From: Halobacterium litoreum | Lineage (GTDB): Archaea > Halobacteriota > Halobacteria > Halobacteriales > Halobacteriaceae | Length of the DNA stretch: 64,000 nt | NCBI RefSeq assembly: GCF_021233415.1 | Contig: NZ_CP089466.1 | Coordinates: forward strand, 2,480,001 to 2,544,000 | Direction of reading: 5' to 3' | Part shown: positions 55,930-64,000 of the stretch, piece by piece | How positions within the stretch are numbered: position 1 is the stretch's first letter | Layout of the letters: every line of letters starts with the position of its first letter | Program-made: the position numbers and the translations under genes | The notes under the pieces: model-generated | The model's database searches: none | Told to the model about the DNA's origin: nothing | Seen by the model: the letters and a program-made list of their open reading frames with translations, nothing else

Positions 55930-58074
55930 TTACACCTCGACGGTCGGCAGTTCCACCGCGAACACCGCTCCCCTCGGGTCGTTGTCCTCGACCCACACTC
56001 TGCCGCCGTACGTCTCCACGAGCGACCGCACGAGGTAGAGGCCGACACCGGTACCCGCGCTGTTCAATCCCTTCTCGCCCTTCCCGAAGACGTCCTCCTT
56101 CCGGCTGTCCGGCACGCCCGGCCCGTTGTCCGCCACGCGAACCACGACCGACTCGTCGCGCGGTTCGGCGGACACCGTCACCGCGGGGGCGTCCGTGTCG
56201 TTGTGCTGGACGGCGTTCTTCAGGAGGTTCCGGAACACCGAGTCGAGGAGTTCGTTCGCGAGAACGGTTCGGGCCGGAAGCTCGCCCGCCACCGTCACGT
56301 CGGCGTCCGCGTACGCGTCCCGGAGTTCGGCGACTTCGCGCTCCAGTACGGACGCCAGCCCGACCGCGTGGGTCGTCGTCTCCTCGGTCATCATCACGCC
56401 CGCGAGCTCCCGGGCCGTCTCCGTCAGTTCGACCGCCTGCGACGCGCCCTCCTGTATCTTCCCGACGTGAGCCCGGCCCGCGTCGTCGACGTGGTCGGCG
56501 GCCATGTCCGCGTACGCGGTCACCAACTGGAGGTTGTTCCGGATGTCGTGGCGAACCACCTGATTCAGGACTTCGAGGTCGTCGCGTTGGCTCTCCAGGC
56601 GCTGCTCGTAGCGCTCGCGCTCCGTGACGTCCTGGATGGCCCCGTCGTACACCGTCTCGCCGTCCACCTCGTGAGCTATCGCGGTCACCGACCCCCAGAT
56701 GGTGTCGCCGGACAGCGTCTCCAAGCGGAGATGTTCGTCACGAACGACGCCGCGCTCGGTGAGGCGCTCGACGAACGCCCGGCACGCCGACGGGTCGGCG
56801 AAGAAACTCGCCACCGGCCGCGCGCGCAGGTCGGCCTTCGACTCCGCGTCGAGGATGTCGACCATCTTCTCGTTTACCAACCGGAACCCGTCGTCGGTGT
56901 CCGACGCGTGCTGGTAGACGCCGACCGGCAGCGTCTCCAGCAGTCGCTCGGAGCGCTCCAGGGCCTGCTCGCGCTCCCGAACCGTCGTCACGTCCCGCGT
57001 CGCACCGACCAGTTGGACGACCTCGTCGTCCACGACGACCGGCGCGATTCGCGTGTCCCAGTGGGACCCGGGCTCGGGGACCGACAGCTCCTCGACGTAC
57101 TCTATCGGTTCCCGTCGGGTCACGCACTCGCGATAGCGGGCGGCGATGTCGCCGCCGTCGTCCGGACCGAACGCCTCCTCGACCGTCCGTCCGGTCAGCT
57201 GTTCGTTCGACAGCCCCGTCAGTCGCTCGTAGGCGCCGTTCACGCGCGTCAGCCGGAACTCGTCGGCGCCCCCGCCCACGTCGACCACGAACAGCGCGTC
57301 CTGCGTGTTCTCGAACAGCGTCTCGGCGCGCTCCTGGTCGCGCTGGCGGCCGCGGCGACCGGTGACGTCCCGGCTACTCACGAGCAGGCCGTCGATCGCG
57401 TCGTTCTCTCGCGGGTCTCGAATCGTCGACTCGATCCACGTCCACGACCCGTCGGCGTGCCGGAACCGCACTTCGACGGACACCGGTTCGCCCGGATTCG
57501 ACGTGGCCTCGGTCAGCGCGTCCGCGACCTTTCGGCGGTCCGCGGGGTGCTGGTAGTCGAAGCCGCTCTCCCCGACGAGGTCCTCGGGGTCGTAGCCGAG
57601 GACGCGACGCACCGACGAGCTGACGTACGTGATGGTGCCGTCCTCGTCGACGATGGTGAGCACGTCACTCGAAAGCGAGACCATCTCGTGGTGGAGCGAC
57701 TCGTCGAAGGGTTCGCCGGACTGGTCGGCCGCGGCCCGGAGGACGACGAGGACAGACGCGTCGCGGTCGTCGCCGAGTCGAGTGACGCGCGCGCCGACGC
57801 GTTCCGCCGACGCGCCGTCGGCCGGCGCGACGGTCGCCTGCACGTGGCGCTCGTCGGTCTCCAGGGACGCCACGACCGACACGGCGTCCCGGAGCCGAGA
57901 GAACCCCTCGGCGAACACGCGGTCGAGGTCGGTGTACGACGAACCGGTGACCGCGTCGCGGTCGAGGGCGGTCGTGTCGAGGAACTGGTCGTTCGCGTAG
58001 GCGACTGCACCGCCGTCGTCGATTGCGAGTACTGGCTCCGGGAACTGGTCGGCGACGGTCGCGGCGTCCATCAT
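55930..58074 (-). CDS. Multi-PAS sensor histidine kinase
   Basis: 714 aa, no membrane helix, so cytoplasmic. Four PAS-like domains: about 5-115, 130-240 (VDEDGTITYVSSSVRRVLGYDPEDLVG), 250-365 and 375-490. Phospho-accepting His in VVRHDIRNNLQLV near residue 510, and a HATPase domain to the C-terminus (NGPGVPDS, GTGVGLYLVRSLVETYGG). No response regulator is adjacent. Senses an internal signal, probably redox, oxygen or a small ligand. A second ATG three bases downstream is possible. Confidence 0.92.
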   Translation of the reverse strand: MMDAATVADQFPEPVLAIDDGGAVAYANDQFLDTTALDRDAVTGSSYTDLDRVFAEGFSRLRDAVSVVASLETDERHVQATVAPADGASAERVGARVTRLGDDRDASVLVVLRAAADQSGEPFDESLHHEMVSLSSDVLTIVDEDGTITYVSSSVRRVLGYDPEDLVGESGFDYQHPADRRKVADALTEATSNPGEPVSVEVRFRHADGSWTWIESTIRDPRENDAIDGLLVSSRDVTGRRGRQRDQERAETLFENTQDALFVVDVGGGADEFRLTRVNGAYERLTGLSNEQLTGRTVEEAFGPDDGGDIAARYRECVTRREPIEYVEELSVPEPGSHWDTRIAPVVVDDEVVQLVGATRDVTTVREREQALERSERLLETLPVGVYQHASDTDDGFRLVNEKMVDILDAESKADLRARPVASFFADPSACRAFVERLTERGVVRDEHLRLETLSGDTIWGSVTAIAHEVDGETVYDGAIQDVTERERYEQRLESQRDDLEVLNQVVRHDIRNNLQLVTAYADMAADHVDDAGRAHVGKIQEGASQAVELTETARELAGVMMTEETTTHAVGLASVLEREVAELRDAYADADVTVAGELPARTVLANELLDSVFRNLLKNAVQHNDTDAPAVTVSAEPRDESVVVRVADNGPGVPDSRKEDVFGKGEKGLNSAGTGVGLYLVRSLVETYGGRVWVEDNDPRGAVFAVELPTVEV

Positions 58075-58254
58075 TACTGTCGTTGGCCCTCAATACTCGT
58101 CGTCTTACTTAGCGACTAGGGTTGCGTTCACGACCGACGACGCGCTATCAAGCGGAGAAAACGCGAGCCCACCCAGTCGGTTCCCGTCGGCGAGCAGCGA
58201 CGCCGCTACGCGACTGGAAAGCGGAAAAAACCGCCCTAGATTCAGAGACCGGAG

Positions 58255-58449
58255 TTACGCGCGGACGACGTTCGTCGCGCGCGGACCCTTGGGTGCCTGT
58301 TCGATGTCGAACTCGATTTCCGTGCCCTCCGTGAGGTCCGCGCCGCCCACGTCTTCCATGTGGAAGAAAACGTCGTCGTCAGCGTCCTCGGTGGAAATGA
58401 AACCGTAACCGCCAGTCTGGTTGAAGAAGTCAACCTTACCTTCTGCCAT
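58255..58449 (-). CDS. cspA: Cold-shock domain protein CspA
   Basis: 64 aa. Single cold-shock beta barrel: KVDFFNQTGGYGFISTEDADDDVFFHMEDV contains the RNP1-like GYGFIS and RNP2-like VFFHM motifs. Binds single-stranded RNA/DNA. ATG 58449 is the usual start; 58458 would add three residues. The 180-bp gap to the histidine kinase gene carries no gene that I can see. Confidence 0.95.
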   Translation of the reverse strand: MAEGKVDFFNQTGGYGFISTEDADDDVFFHMEDVGGADLTEGTEIEFDIEQAPKGPRATNVVRA

Positions 58450-58542
58450 TGCAAACAAACACAGGGCCGTTTCGGGGATAAGGGTTCCGAGGGTCGCGTT
58501 ACCACGACCGTCCGGTGGACGAGCGTCTAAAATACCGCTGTT

Positions 58543-60132
58543 TCACACGAACTTTCGGACAGTCACGTCAAGCGTGTCCAAGTCGAGGATGGGCGCGGTG
58601 GCGACGTCGGGGTCGATGTTGACGGACTTCTGGAACTCGGTCTGGTGTTGCCAGCAGCCGGAGTTGACCAGGCGGACGTTGTGGTAGCCGCCGACGCCGA
58701 GCTTGTGGACGTGGCCGGTGTGGAAGACGTCGGGCACCTCGTCGACGACGAGGTAGTCTTTCTCCTCGGGCGCGAGGCGGGTGCGGCCGCCGAACTGCGG
58801 GGCGACGTGGCGCTTCCGGAGGAGGTGTTCCATCGCGCGATGGGGGTGGTCGTAGGACACTTCGTCGCCCGGATACTCGGCGATGACCTCGTCGATGGAG
58901 ACGCCGTGATACATCAGGACGGAGACGCCCTCGATGGTGACGGTGGATGGGTTGCCGGTGAACTGGGCGTCGTGTGCGCTCATGATGTCCCGGAGTTCCT
59001 CGTCGAACGCCGGCTGGGGTTCGGCGAGGCGGACGGCGTCGTGGTTCCCCGGAATCATCACGATTTCCATGTCGCCGGGCACGTCCTTGAGGCGCTCCGA
59101 GAACGCCTCGTACTGCTCGTAGAGGTCGACGATGTCGAGTTCCTCGTCCTGGTCGGGGTAGACGCCGACGCCCTCGACCATGTCGCCCGCGACGAGCAGG
59201 TACTCCACCGTCTCCGCCTCTGGGGTGTGGAGCCAGTCCGCGAACGCGTCCCACGCCTCGCCCGCGAACTCCTGGCTGCCGACGTGGACGTCGGAGACGA
59301 GCGCCGCCTGCACGTGGCGGTCGGCGGTGCTGGGGTCGTGCGTGCGCGGGATGTCGGGGAAGTGGAGGTCGTCCGCGAAGATGATGCCGCCGTCGTCCGA
59401 GAGCGTCCCCTCGACGGCGATGACCTCGTCCATGAGGAGTTCGTCGACGTGCGCGGCGATGTCGCGGTCTTTCATCACGAGCGCGGGGAACACGCCGTTC
59501 GTGTCCTCCAGTTCGACGAGCCAGTGGCCGCTGGCCGTCGAACGCACGTCGTTGACCATACCGACGACGGCAGCCTCGCTCCCGCCGGGCATCGAGTCGA
59601 GCGCGTCCGTCGGGCGGTGGTTCACGCGCCCGCGGAGTTTCTTCGAGAGTTTGTCGTAGCGGTCCCGGAACGTCGCGACGAAGTGCTTGTACTCGCCGGT
59701 CCCCGTGGACTCGCCGGTGATGTCGCCGGCGACGTCGACGCTCCGCAGGTCGGCGTTCGCGTCGCGGGCCGACTCCCCGCCACGCTCGACCCCCTTCGTT
59801 TCCGGTGGAGTGGTAACCTCTGCCCCACGGTCCGTCGTGGTTTCGGTTCCAGTCGAAGACGTGGTGTGTCGGTCGGCGGGAGTCGAATCGGCGTCCGAGT
59901 CGGACGGCCCCCCAGCGCCAGTCGGTTCGGCGTCCGGCGTCGCGTCCGCCAGCACCCCGCGGACGTGGTCGGCGGTGAGCGTGAGCGCGTCGGCGGGCGC
60001 CTCGTCGACCGCACGCTCGACGGCGTCGGCCGGGTCGTCCGCGCCCGCGAGCAGAGTCACGGCCTCCCGGTCAGCGTTGTAGCCCCGGCTGGTCAGTTCG
60101 CGGACCACCCGCACCGGGGGTTCCAGTGGCAC
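58543..60132 (-). CDS. polB: DNA polymerase D small subunit (DP1)
   Basis: 529 aa. N-terminal helical domain (1-90), then a long Ser/Thr/Asp-rich linker (about 90-165), an OB fold (AVVGMVNDVRSTASGHWLVELED), and the calcineurin-like 3'-5' exonuclease domain: ALVSDVHVGS, LVAGDMVEG, IPGNHD, and MYHGVSIDE. Proofreading partner of the PolC/DP2 catalytic subunit. GTG start at 60132; no closer ATG keeps the N-terminus. Confidence 0.94.
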   Translation of the reverse strand: MPLEPPVRVVRELTSRGYNADREAVTLLAGADDPADAVERAVDEAPADALTLTADHVRGVLADATPDAEPTGAGGPSDSDADSTPADRHTTSSTGTETTTDRGAEVTTPPETKGVERGGESARDANADLRSVDVAGDITGESTGTGEYKHFVATFRDRYDKLSKKLRGRVNHRPTDALDSMPGGSEAAVVGMVNDVRSTASGHWLVELEDTNGVFPALVMKDRDIAAHVDELLMDEVIAVEGTLSDDGGIIFADDLHFPDIPRTHDPSTADRHVQAALVSDVHVGSQEFAGEAWDAFADWLHTPEAETVEYLLVAGDMVEGVGVYPDQDEELDIVDLYEQYEAFSERLKDVPGDMEIVMIPGNHDAVRLAEPQPAFDEELRDIMSAHDAQFTGNPSTVTIEGVSVLMYHGVSIDEVIAEYPGDEVSYDHPHRAMEHLLRKRHVAPQFGGRTRLAPEEKDYLVVDEVPDVFHTGHVHKLGVGGYHNVRLVNSGCWQHQTEFQKSVNIDPDVATAPILDLDTLDVTVRKFV

Positions 60133-60251
60133 ACCACGGTCGAAGGCGCACAGCCAGCAAAAGGGTGGCGGTCCCAGAGAGCCGACAGTTCGACGGGATG
60201 CGGTGGCGAGAGGGGAAAGTTGAAACGCGGGAGCGACGAACCGACGAGTGA

Positions 60252-60950
60252 ATGACGACAGGCGACGACGTGCCTGACCCGCTCGGCGGCCCCCGCGACG
60301 CCATCCGGTGGTTCCTCCGCACCGAACACCCCGTCGTGTTGTTCGTCCGGGAGGCCGCGTCCAGCGCGCTCGCCGTCGCGCTCGTCGGGATGCTGTTGTT
60401 CTCCGTCAGCGGCGTGTGGCCGCCGCTCGTCGCCGTCGAGAGCGGGAGCATGCAGCCGAACATGGAGAAAGGCGACCTCGTGTTCGTGATGGAGGAACAC
60501 CGCTTCAGCCCCGAGTACGCCACCGGGGAAACCGGGGTCGTCGCCGCACAGGACGCCGGCGAACACGACTTCCGGAAGTTCGGCGGCCCCGGGGACGTCG
60601 TCGTCTACAAGCCCTACGGGAACGCCAGGCAGACACCGGTGATACACCGCGCGCGCTTCTGGGTGGACGCCGGCGAGAACTGGTACGACAGGGCAAACGA
60701 GAGTTACGTCGACGCCGCGAACTGCGACCAACTCCGGAACTGCCCCGCGCCCCACGCCGGCTTCATCACGAAAGGCGACAACGAACTCACGAACGACTAC
60801 TACGACCAGGCACGCGGCATCTCCAGTCCGGTCAAACCCGAGTGGATAGAGGGTACCGCCGAGTACCGCATCCCGTGGCTCGGCTGGGTCCGCCTCACCG
60901 TCTCCGGCACGGCCGCCGGCGGCACCGTCGCGCCGCCGGTCGTAGTCTGA
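60252..60950 (+). CDS. Signal peptidase I (S26B, archaeal type)
   Basis: 232 aa. One N-terminal membrane helix (about 30-50), catalytic Ser in VESGSMQPNMEKGDLVFV (near residue 64), and His in TPVIHRARFW replacing the bacterial Lys. KGDNELTNDYYDQ and a C-terminal hydrophobic end follow. Cuts Sec/Tat signal peptides outside the membrane. Divergent from the polymerase gene, 119 bp apart. Confidence 0.93.
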   Translation: MTTGDDVPDPLGGPRDAIRWFLRTEHPVVLFVREAASSALAVALVGMLLFSVSGVWPPLVAVESGSMQPNMEKGDLVFVMEEHRFSPEYATGETGVVAAQDAGEHDFRKFGGPGDVVVYKPYGNARQTPVIHRARFWVDAGENWYDRANESYVDAANCDQLRNCPAPHAGFITKGDNELTNDYYDQARGISSPVKPEWIEGTAEYRIPWLGWVRLTVSGTAAGGTVAPPVVV

Positions 60951-60993
60951 CTCGGTTCTCTCCGTCGGTCAGTCCGCGTACCTCTCCCGTCGA

Positions 60994-61266
60994 TCAGTCC
61001 GCGTACAGCGAGTAGACGATGACCGCGAACCCGACGGCAGTCAGCGCGCTCTCCGTCAGCGTCGCGAACGTGCGGTCCATCGCGAGCACCTGGTCCGCGA
61101 CGCCCGCCAACAGCGACCCGAGCGTGACGAACCCGAAGCCGATAGCGAGCGACCGCAGCGCCGGCGACCCGGTGCGGCGCCACGCCTTCGACGCGAAGTA
61201 CGTGACGAGACCGCCGAGCAGTAGCGTGACTGTCTTCAACGCGACGACGACCGTGTAGTATCTCAT
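60994..61266 (-). CDS. Small three-helix membrane protein (DUF7521-like)
   Basis: 90 aa. Three membrane helices (about 5-24, 36-58, 68-86) with SKAWRRTGSPALRSLAIGFG between the first two. Such proteins usually pair with a winged-helix gene, as here: its ATG overlaps the stop of the ArsR-like gene by 4 bp. Function unknown; the pair may be a membrane-linked sensor and regulator. Confidence 0.8.
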   Translation of the reverse strand: MRYYTVVVALKTVTLLLGGLVTYFASKAWRRTGSPALRSLAIGFGFVTLGSLLAGVADQVLAMDRTFATLTESALTAVGFAVIVYSLYAD

Positions 61267-61637
61267 GTTTCCTTGCTCACCTCAGCCCAGAGCGTTTCGA
61301 GGCGCTCGTCCGTGGACGACGGCGGCCGAGCGATGCCGACGTCGAGTCGGCGGTCCTCGCCAAGTTGGATGACAACCTCCTCGAACGCGACCTCGTACTT
61401 CGTCGTGTGGTGGCCGTCCGGCTGGAGGACCGCCCGCTCCTCCAACAGCGCGGCGTCCGTCAACAGGTCGAGTTTCCGGTAAGTCGTGGACAGCGGGACG
61501 CCGCTCTCGTCGGCGATGTCCTTCGCGGTCATCGGTTCGTCGAGCGCCTCGATGATGCTTCGGCACCCCTCGTCGTCCAGCGCGTCGAGGACGTCCTGCA
61601 GTTCGGGTGCGTCGTCCGAATCGAACGGGGCGCGCAT
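61263..61637 (-). CDS. ArsR-like winged-helix regulator
   Basis: 124 aa. LQDVLDALDDEGCRSIIEALDEPMTAKDIADESGVPLSTTYRKLDLLTDAALLEER split by turns is a winged helix with the recognition helix VPLSTTYRKLDLL. ATG 61637 is preferred to 61649 because the TATA-like AATTATACG lies about 31 nt before it, against 19 for the other. Coupled by ATGA to the small membrane protein. Confidence 0.85.
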   Translation of the reverse strand: MRAPFDSDDAPELQDVLDALDDEGCRSIIEALDEPMTAKDIADESGVPLSTTYRKLDLLTDAALLEERAVLQPDGHHTTKYEVAFEEVVIQLGEDRRLDVGIARPPSSTDERLETLWAEVSKET

Positions 61638-61797
61638 CAACGTCCGCACGTCGGTAGCCCCGGCGTATAATTCGTTCGACGCGCTCGTCGCACCGGAAAT
61701 CGCGATTCCCAGGGCCCGAGAACAGTGTTCACCGCGTGGGAACTGCCTGCTCGGTATATGTCAGAGAGCGTCGTAGGACTACTCGGAGGGAAACATT

Positions 61798-62346
61798 ATG
61801 AGCCAGCAAACTGCCGGCCCCAACGTATTCGAATCCCGCTTCGGCGGTGTCACGGTCCGCGGCAAAGCCCACAGCCTGAGCGCGTGGTTCGTCCTCGCGC
61901 TCCGCCTGATGATGGGGTACGCGTTCCTCAGTTCGGGCGTCGACAAACTCCTCGGCGGCGGGTTCGCCGCCGGCGGCTACCTCACGAACGTCGCCGCCGC
62001 GAACGGCAACCCGCTCGAGGGGATGTTCGCGTGGATGGCCAACACCCCGTGGTTCCTCGACTTCGTGAACGTCGCCGTTCCCGTCGGCGAGGCGCTCATC
62101 GGCGTCGCGCTCCTGCTCGGCGCAGTCACCCGACTCGCCGCGTTCTTCGGGGCGTTCATGATGCTGATGTTCTACTTCGGGAACTGGAGTGTCGGACACG
62201 GCTACGTGAACGGCGACTTCGCGTACATGCTCGTGTTCCTCGCGGTCGCGGCGTTCGGCGCCGGGCGCATCCTCGGCGTGGACGCCTACCTCGAGCGACT
62301 CGACGTCGTGAAGCACAACGCGTGGCTGCGCTACCTCCTCGGGTAG
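61798..62346 (+). CDS. DoxX-family membrane protein
   Basis: 182 aa, four helices. LALRLMMGYAFLSSGVDKLLGG is the DoxX start; FGNWSVGHGYVNGDFAYMLVFLAVAAFGAG completes the fold. DoxX proteins are linked to quinol/thiosulfate oxidation or redox balance, without a fixed role here. A GGAGGG Shine-Dalgarno is 7 nt before the ATG and a GGTATATG TATA-like box is about 42 bp upstream, so it has a short leader. Confidence 0.9.
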   Translation: MSQQTAGPNVFESRFGGVTVRGKAHSLSAWFVLALRLMMGYAFLSSGVDKLLGGGFAAGGYLTNVAAANGNPLEGMFAWMANTPWFLDFVNVAVPVGEALIGVALLLGAVTRLAAFFGAFMMLMFYFGNWSVGHGYVNGDFAYMLVFLAVAAFGAGRILGVDAYLERLDVVKHNAWLRYLLG

Positions 62347-62584
62347 CACGCCCGAGACCCGACAGCCGGCTGCGCGCTGGCCACCACCCGACATTTCGGG
62401 TGGACCGATCATTTCTTCGATACTGCCGTTACGCGCCACTAGAGGACGTATTGGCAACAGTTCCAGTGGAACTGGAAGGGTGTGTCACGGCCACCCGTTT
62501 CGGGTGGAACGCGCCGCAGTTCGAGGAGGGTTGCCATCGACGCACTGTGAGCGTGAACGGAAACGACAACGAGAGCGCGAGCGG
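62347..62584. other. Intergenic region with short inverted repeats beside orc1/cdc6
   Basis: 238 bp, no gene. TTCCAGTGGAACTGGAA (62461-62477) followed by GGG resembles part of an origin recognition box, but it is also a symmetric palindrome. TTTCGGGTGGA appears at about 62393 and 62498, each with an upstream ACCCG that can pair with it. These stems lie at the 3' side of the orc gene, so they may instead end transcripts of doxX or orc. Confidence 0.4.
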
Positions 62585-64000
62585 TCAGTTGTCGAATCTG
62601 GCCTGCACGAACGGCGTGACGTTCTCGATGTCACTCAGCCGGGAGTCGGCTTCGAGGACGGCCTCCGTCTCCTCGACCGGCACCGAGAGCGAGATTTCTT
62701 TGGTGCGCCCGTACCGGCCCTTCGACACCACCACGGCGTTGACGATGCCGAGCATGTCGAGTTCTGAGATGAGGTCGGTGACGCGGCGCTGCGTGAGCAC
62801 GTCGGCGTCCAACTCGTCGCAGAGCGTCTTGTAGATGTTGTACACCTCGCCCGTGTTCACGTTGTGGACGCCGTTGTCCTCCAAGAGGAGGATGGCGTAC
62901 AGGACGAGTTTGCTCTGGGTCGGGAGCGTGCGCACGACCTCCACCACGCGGTCGAGTTCTATCTTGTCCTGCGCGCGACGCACGTGGGCTTCGGTGACGT
63001 CGTCGGACTGGTCGCGCTCCGCGAGTTCCCCCGCCGTCCGGAGCAGGTCGAGGGCTCTGCGGGCGTCCCCGTGTTCCTGCGCGGCGAACGCCGCACACAG
63101 CGGGATGACGTCCTCGGAGAGCGCGTTCGCCTTGAACGCCACCTCCGAGCGGTGCTGGAGGATGTCCCGGAGTTGGTTCGCGTCGTACGGCGGGAAGACG
63201 ATCTCCTCCTCGCCCAGACTCGATTTGACTCGGGGGTCGAGGAAGTCGGTGAACTTCAGGTCGTTCGAGATACCGATAATCGAAACCCGGGAGTTGTCCA
63301 ACTCGGAGTTCATCCGGGAGAGGTTGTACAGCGTGTCGTCCCCGGACTTCTCGACGAGTTTGTCGATCTCGTCGAGCATGATGACGGCGACGCGTTCCAC
63401 GTAGTCGACGGCGTCGAAGAACGTCGCGTACACGCGGTCGGTCGGCCACCCCGTCATCGGGACTTCCTCCATCTCCGATTTCTCCTGGAGGAGCGTCTCT
63501 ATCTGTTCGTCTATCTCGTCGATGGAGTCGAACTGCTCACGGAGGTCACCGAAGTCGTCGGCGTCGTCTCCGGCGCCGGCCCCGTCCTCGGGCGTCGCGT
63601 CGAACGCGTCGCCCTCCGTTTCGAGTGCGGACGGGTCGGCCTCGGCCTCGTTCCGGAGGTCTTGGAGTTTCGCGACGCGGTCGTCGACGAACGCCCGGTT
63701 CTGCTCGATGAACGTGTTCGCGAGCTGCGCGAGCACGCGGTACTGGGTGTCCGTCACCTCGCAGTTGATGTACTCGACCTCGCAGGGCACGTCGTACTTC
63801 TGGGAGGTCTTCTCCAGTTCCTGGCTCACGAACTTCGCGCTCGCGGTCTTCCCGGTCCCCGTCTTCCCGTAGATGAGGATGTTCGACGGCGTCTCGCCCC
63901 GCAGCGCGGCGACCAGGATGGTCGCCATGTTGTTGATCTGGTCTTTGCGGTGCGGGAGTTCGTGTGGCGTGTAGGACGGGCGCAGGACCTCCTTGTTCTC
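62585..64000 (-). CDS. Orc1/Cdc6 replication initiator (5' end outside window)
   Basis: 471 codons visible; the frame is open to base 64000 (ENKEVLRPSYTPHELPHR...), so the true start is beyond the edge. AAA domain: Walker A YGKTGTGKTASAKF, Walker B VIMLDEIDKLVE, sensor IIGISNDLKF, arginine finger in RVKSSLG. An acidic insert of about 90 residues lies between the Walker motifs. C-terminal winged helix (RRVTDLISELDMLGIVNAVVVSKGRYGR) binds origin boxes. Haloarchaea carry many paralogues; which one this is, and if an origin is attached beyond the edge, cannot be seen. Confidence 0.95.
   Translation of the reverse strand, partial: ENKEVLRPSYTPHELPHRKDQINNMATILVAALRGETPSNILIYGKTGTGKTASAKFVSQELEKTSQKYDVPCEVEYINCEVTDTQYRVLAQLANTFIEQNRAFVDDRVAKLQDLRNEAEADPSALETEGDAFDATPEDGAGAGDDADDFGDLREQFDSIDEIDEQIETLLQEKSEMEEVPMTGWPTDRVYATFFDAVDYVERVAVIMLDEIDKLVEKSGDDTLYNLSRMNSELDNSRVSIIGISNDLKFTDFLDPRVKSSLGEEEIVFPPYDANQLRDILQHRSEVAFKANALSEDVIPLCAAFAAQEHGDARRALDLLRTAGELAERDQSDDVTEAHVRRAQDKIELDRVVEVVRTLPTQSKLVLYAILLLEDNGVHNVNTGEVYNIYKTLCDELDADVLTQRRVTDLISELDMLGIVNAVVVSKGRYGRTKEISLSVPVEETEAVLEADSRLSDIENVTPFVQARFDN

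Overview
The window is a piece of a haloarchaeal (class Halobacteria) chromosome. The evidence is a very GC-rich background, strongly acidic predicted proteins, archaeal information-processing genes (thermosome, PCNA, PriL, Hel308, PolD small subunit, Orc1/Cdc6, Hjc, Cgi121), Tat machinery with a tandem TatC, and many leaderless-type promoters with a TATA box about 25-30 nt before the start codon. Genus cannot be assigned from what I see. Both edges cut genes: tryptophanyl-tRNA synthetase on the left and an orc1/cdc6 gene on the right.

Region 1 (1-16870) is ordinary chromosome: trpS, a KH-domain ribosome-biogenesis protein, thermosome, an ornithine cyclodeaminase-like enzyme, Hjc, a SWIM protein, PriL, archaetidylserine decarboxylase, an HD hydrolase, PCNA, a CaCA exchanger, two lipoproteins, a SOUL protein, RlmE/FtsJ, a YhhQ-type transporter and a 58-residue RHH gene.

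Region 2 (16859-27728) is a 10.9-kb integrated mobile element with visibly lower GC, bounded by perfect 13-bp direct repeats (TATCTTGGGCATA). It sits on the start codon of the RHH gene, so that gene's native promoter now lies 10.9 kb away at 27750-27757. The element carries a tyrosine recombinase operon, a P-loop ATPase operon with a hidden 31-codon leader gene, two colinear DNA methyltransferases, a divergent TATA-binding-protein paralog, and an operon joining a LAGLIDADG-like protein to an alpha-alpha toroid protein. Two of its operons appear to start with Y-shaped (three-way junction) RNA leaders. The leader before the methyltransferases can switch to a hairpin that covers the Shine-Dalgarno site. 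This is the most promising undescribed biology in the window.

Region 3 (27729-64000) returns to core chromosome. It holds divergent tatC genes, hel308-cgi121, a PEP-synthase/rifampicin-phosphotransferase-like enzyme, a divergent sulfur-trafficking locus (TusA, DsrE, rhodanese-MBL, two YeeE halves) and a coxG-S-L-M-D-E molybdenum hydroxylase cluster. It continues with metX-metY, an MFS transporter, a class V aminotransferase, NAD-dependent DNA ligase, a multi-PAS histidine kinase, CspA, PolD small subunit, signal peptidase, a DoxX protein and orc1/cdc6. Origin-recognition-box-like repeats occur at 34147-34262 and beside orc1/cdc6.
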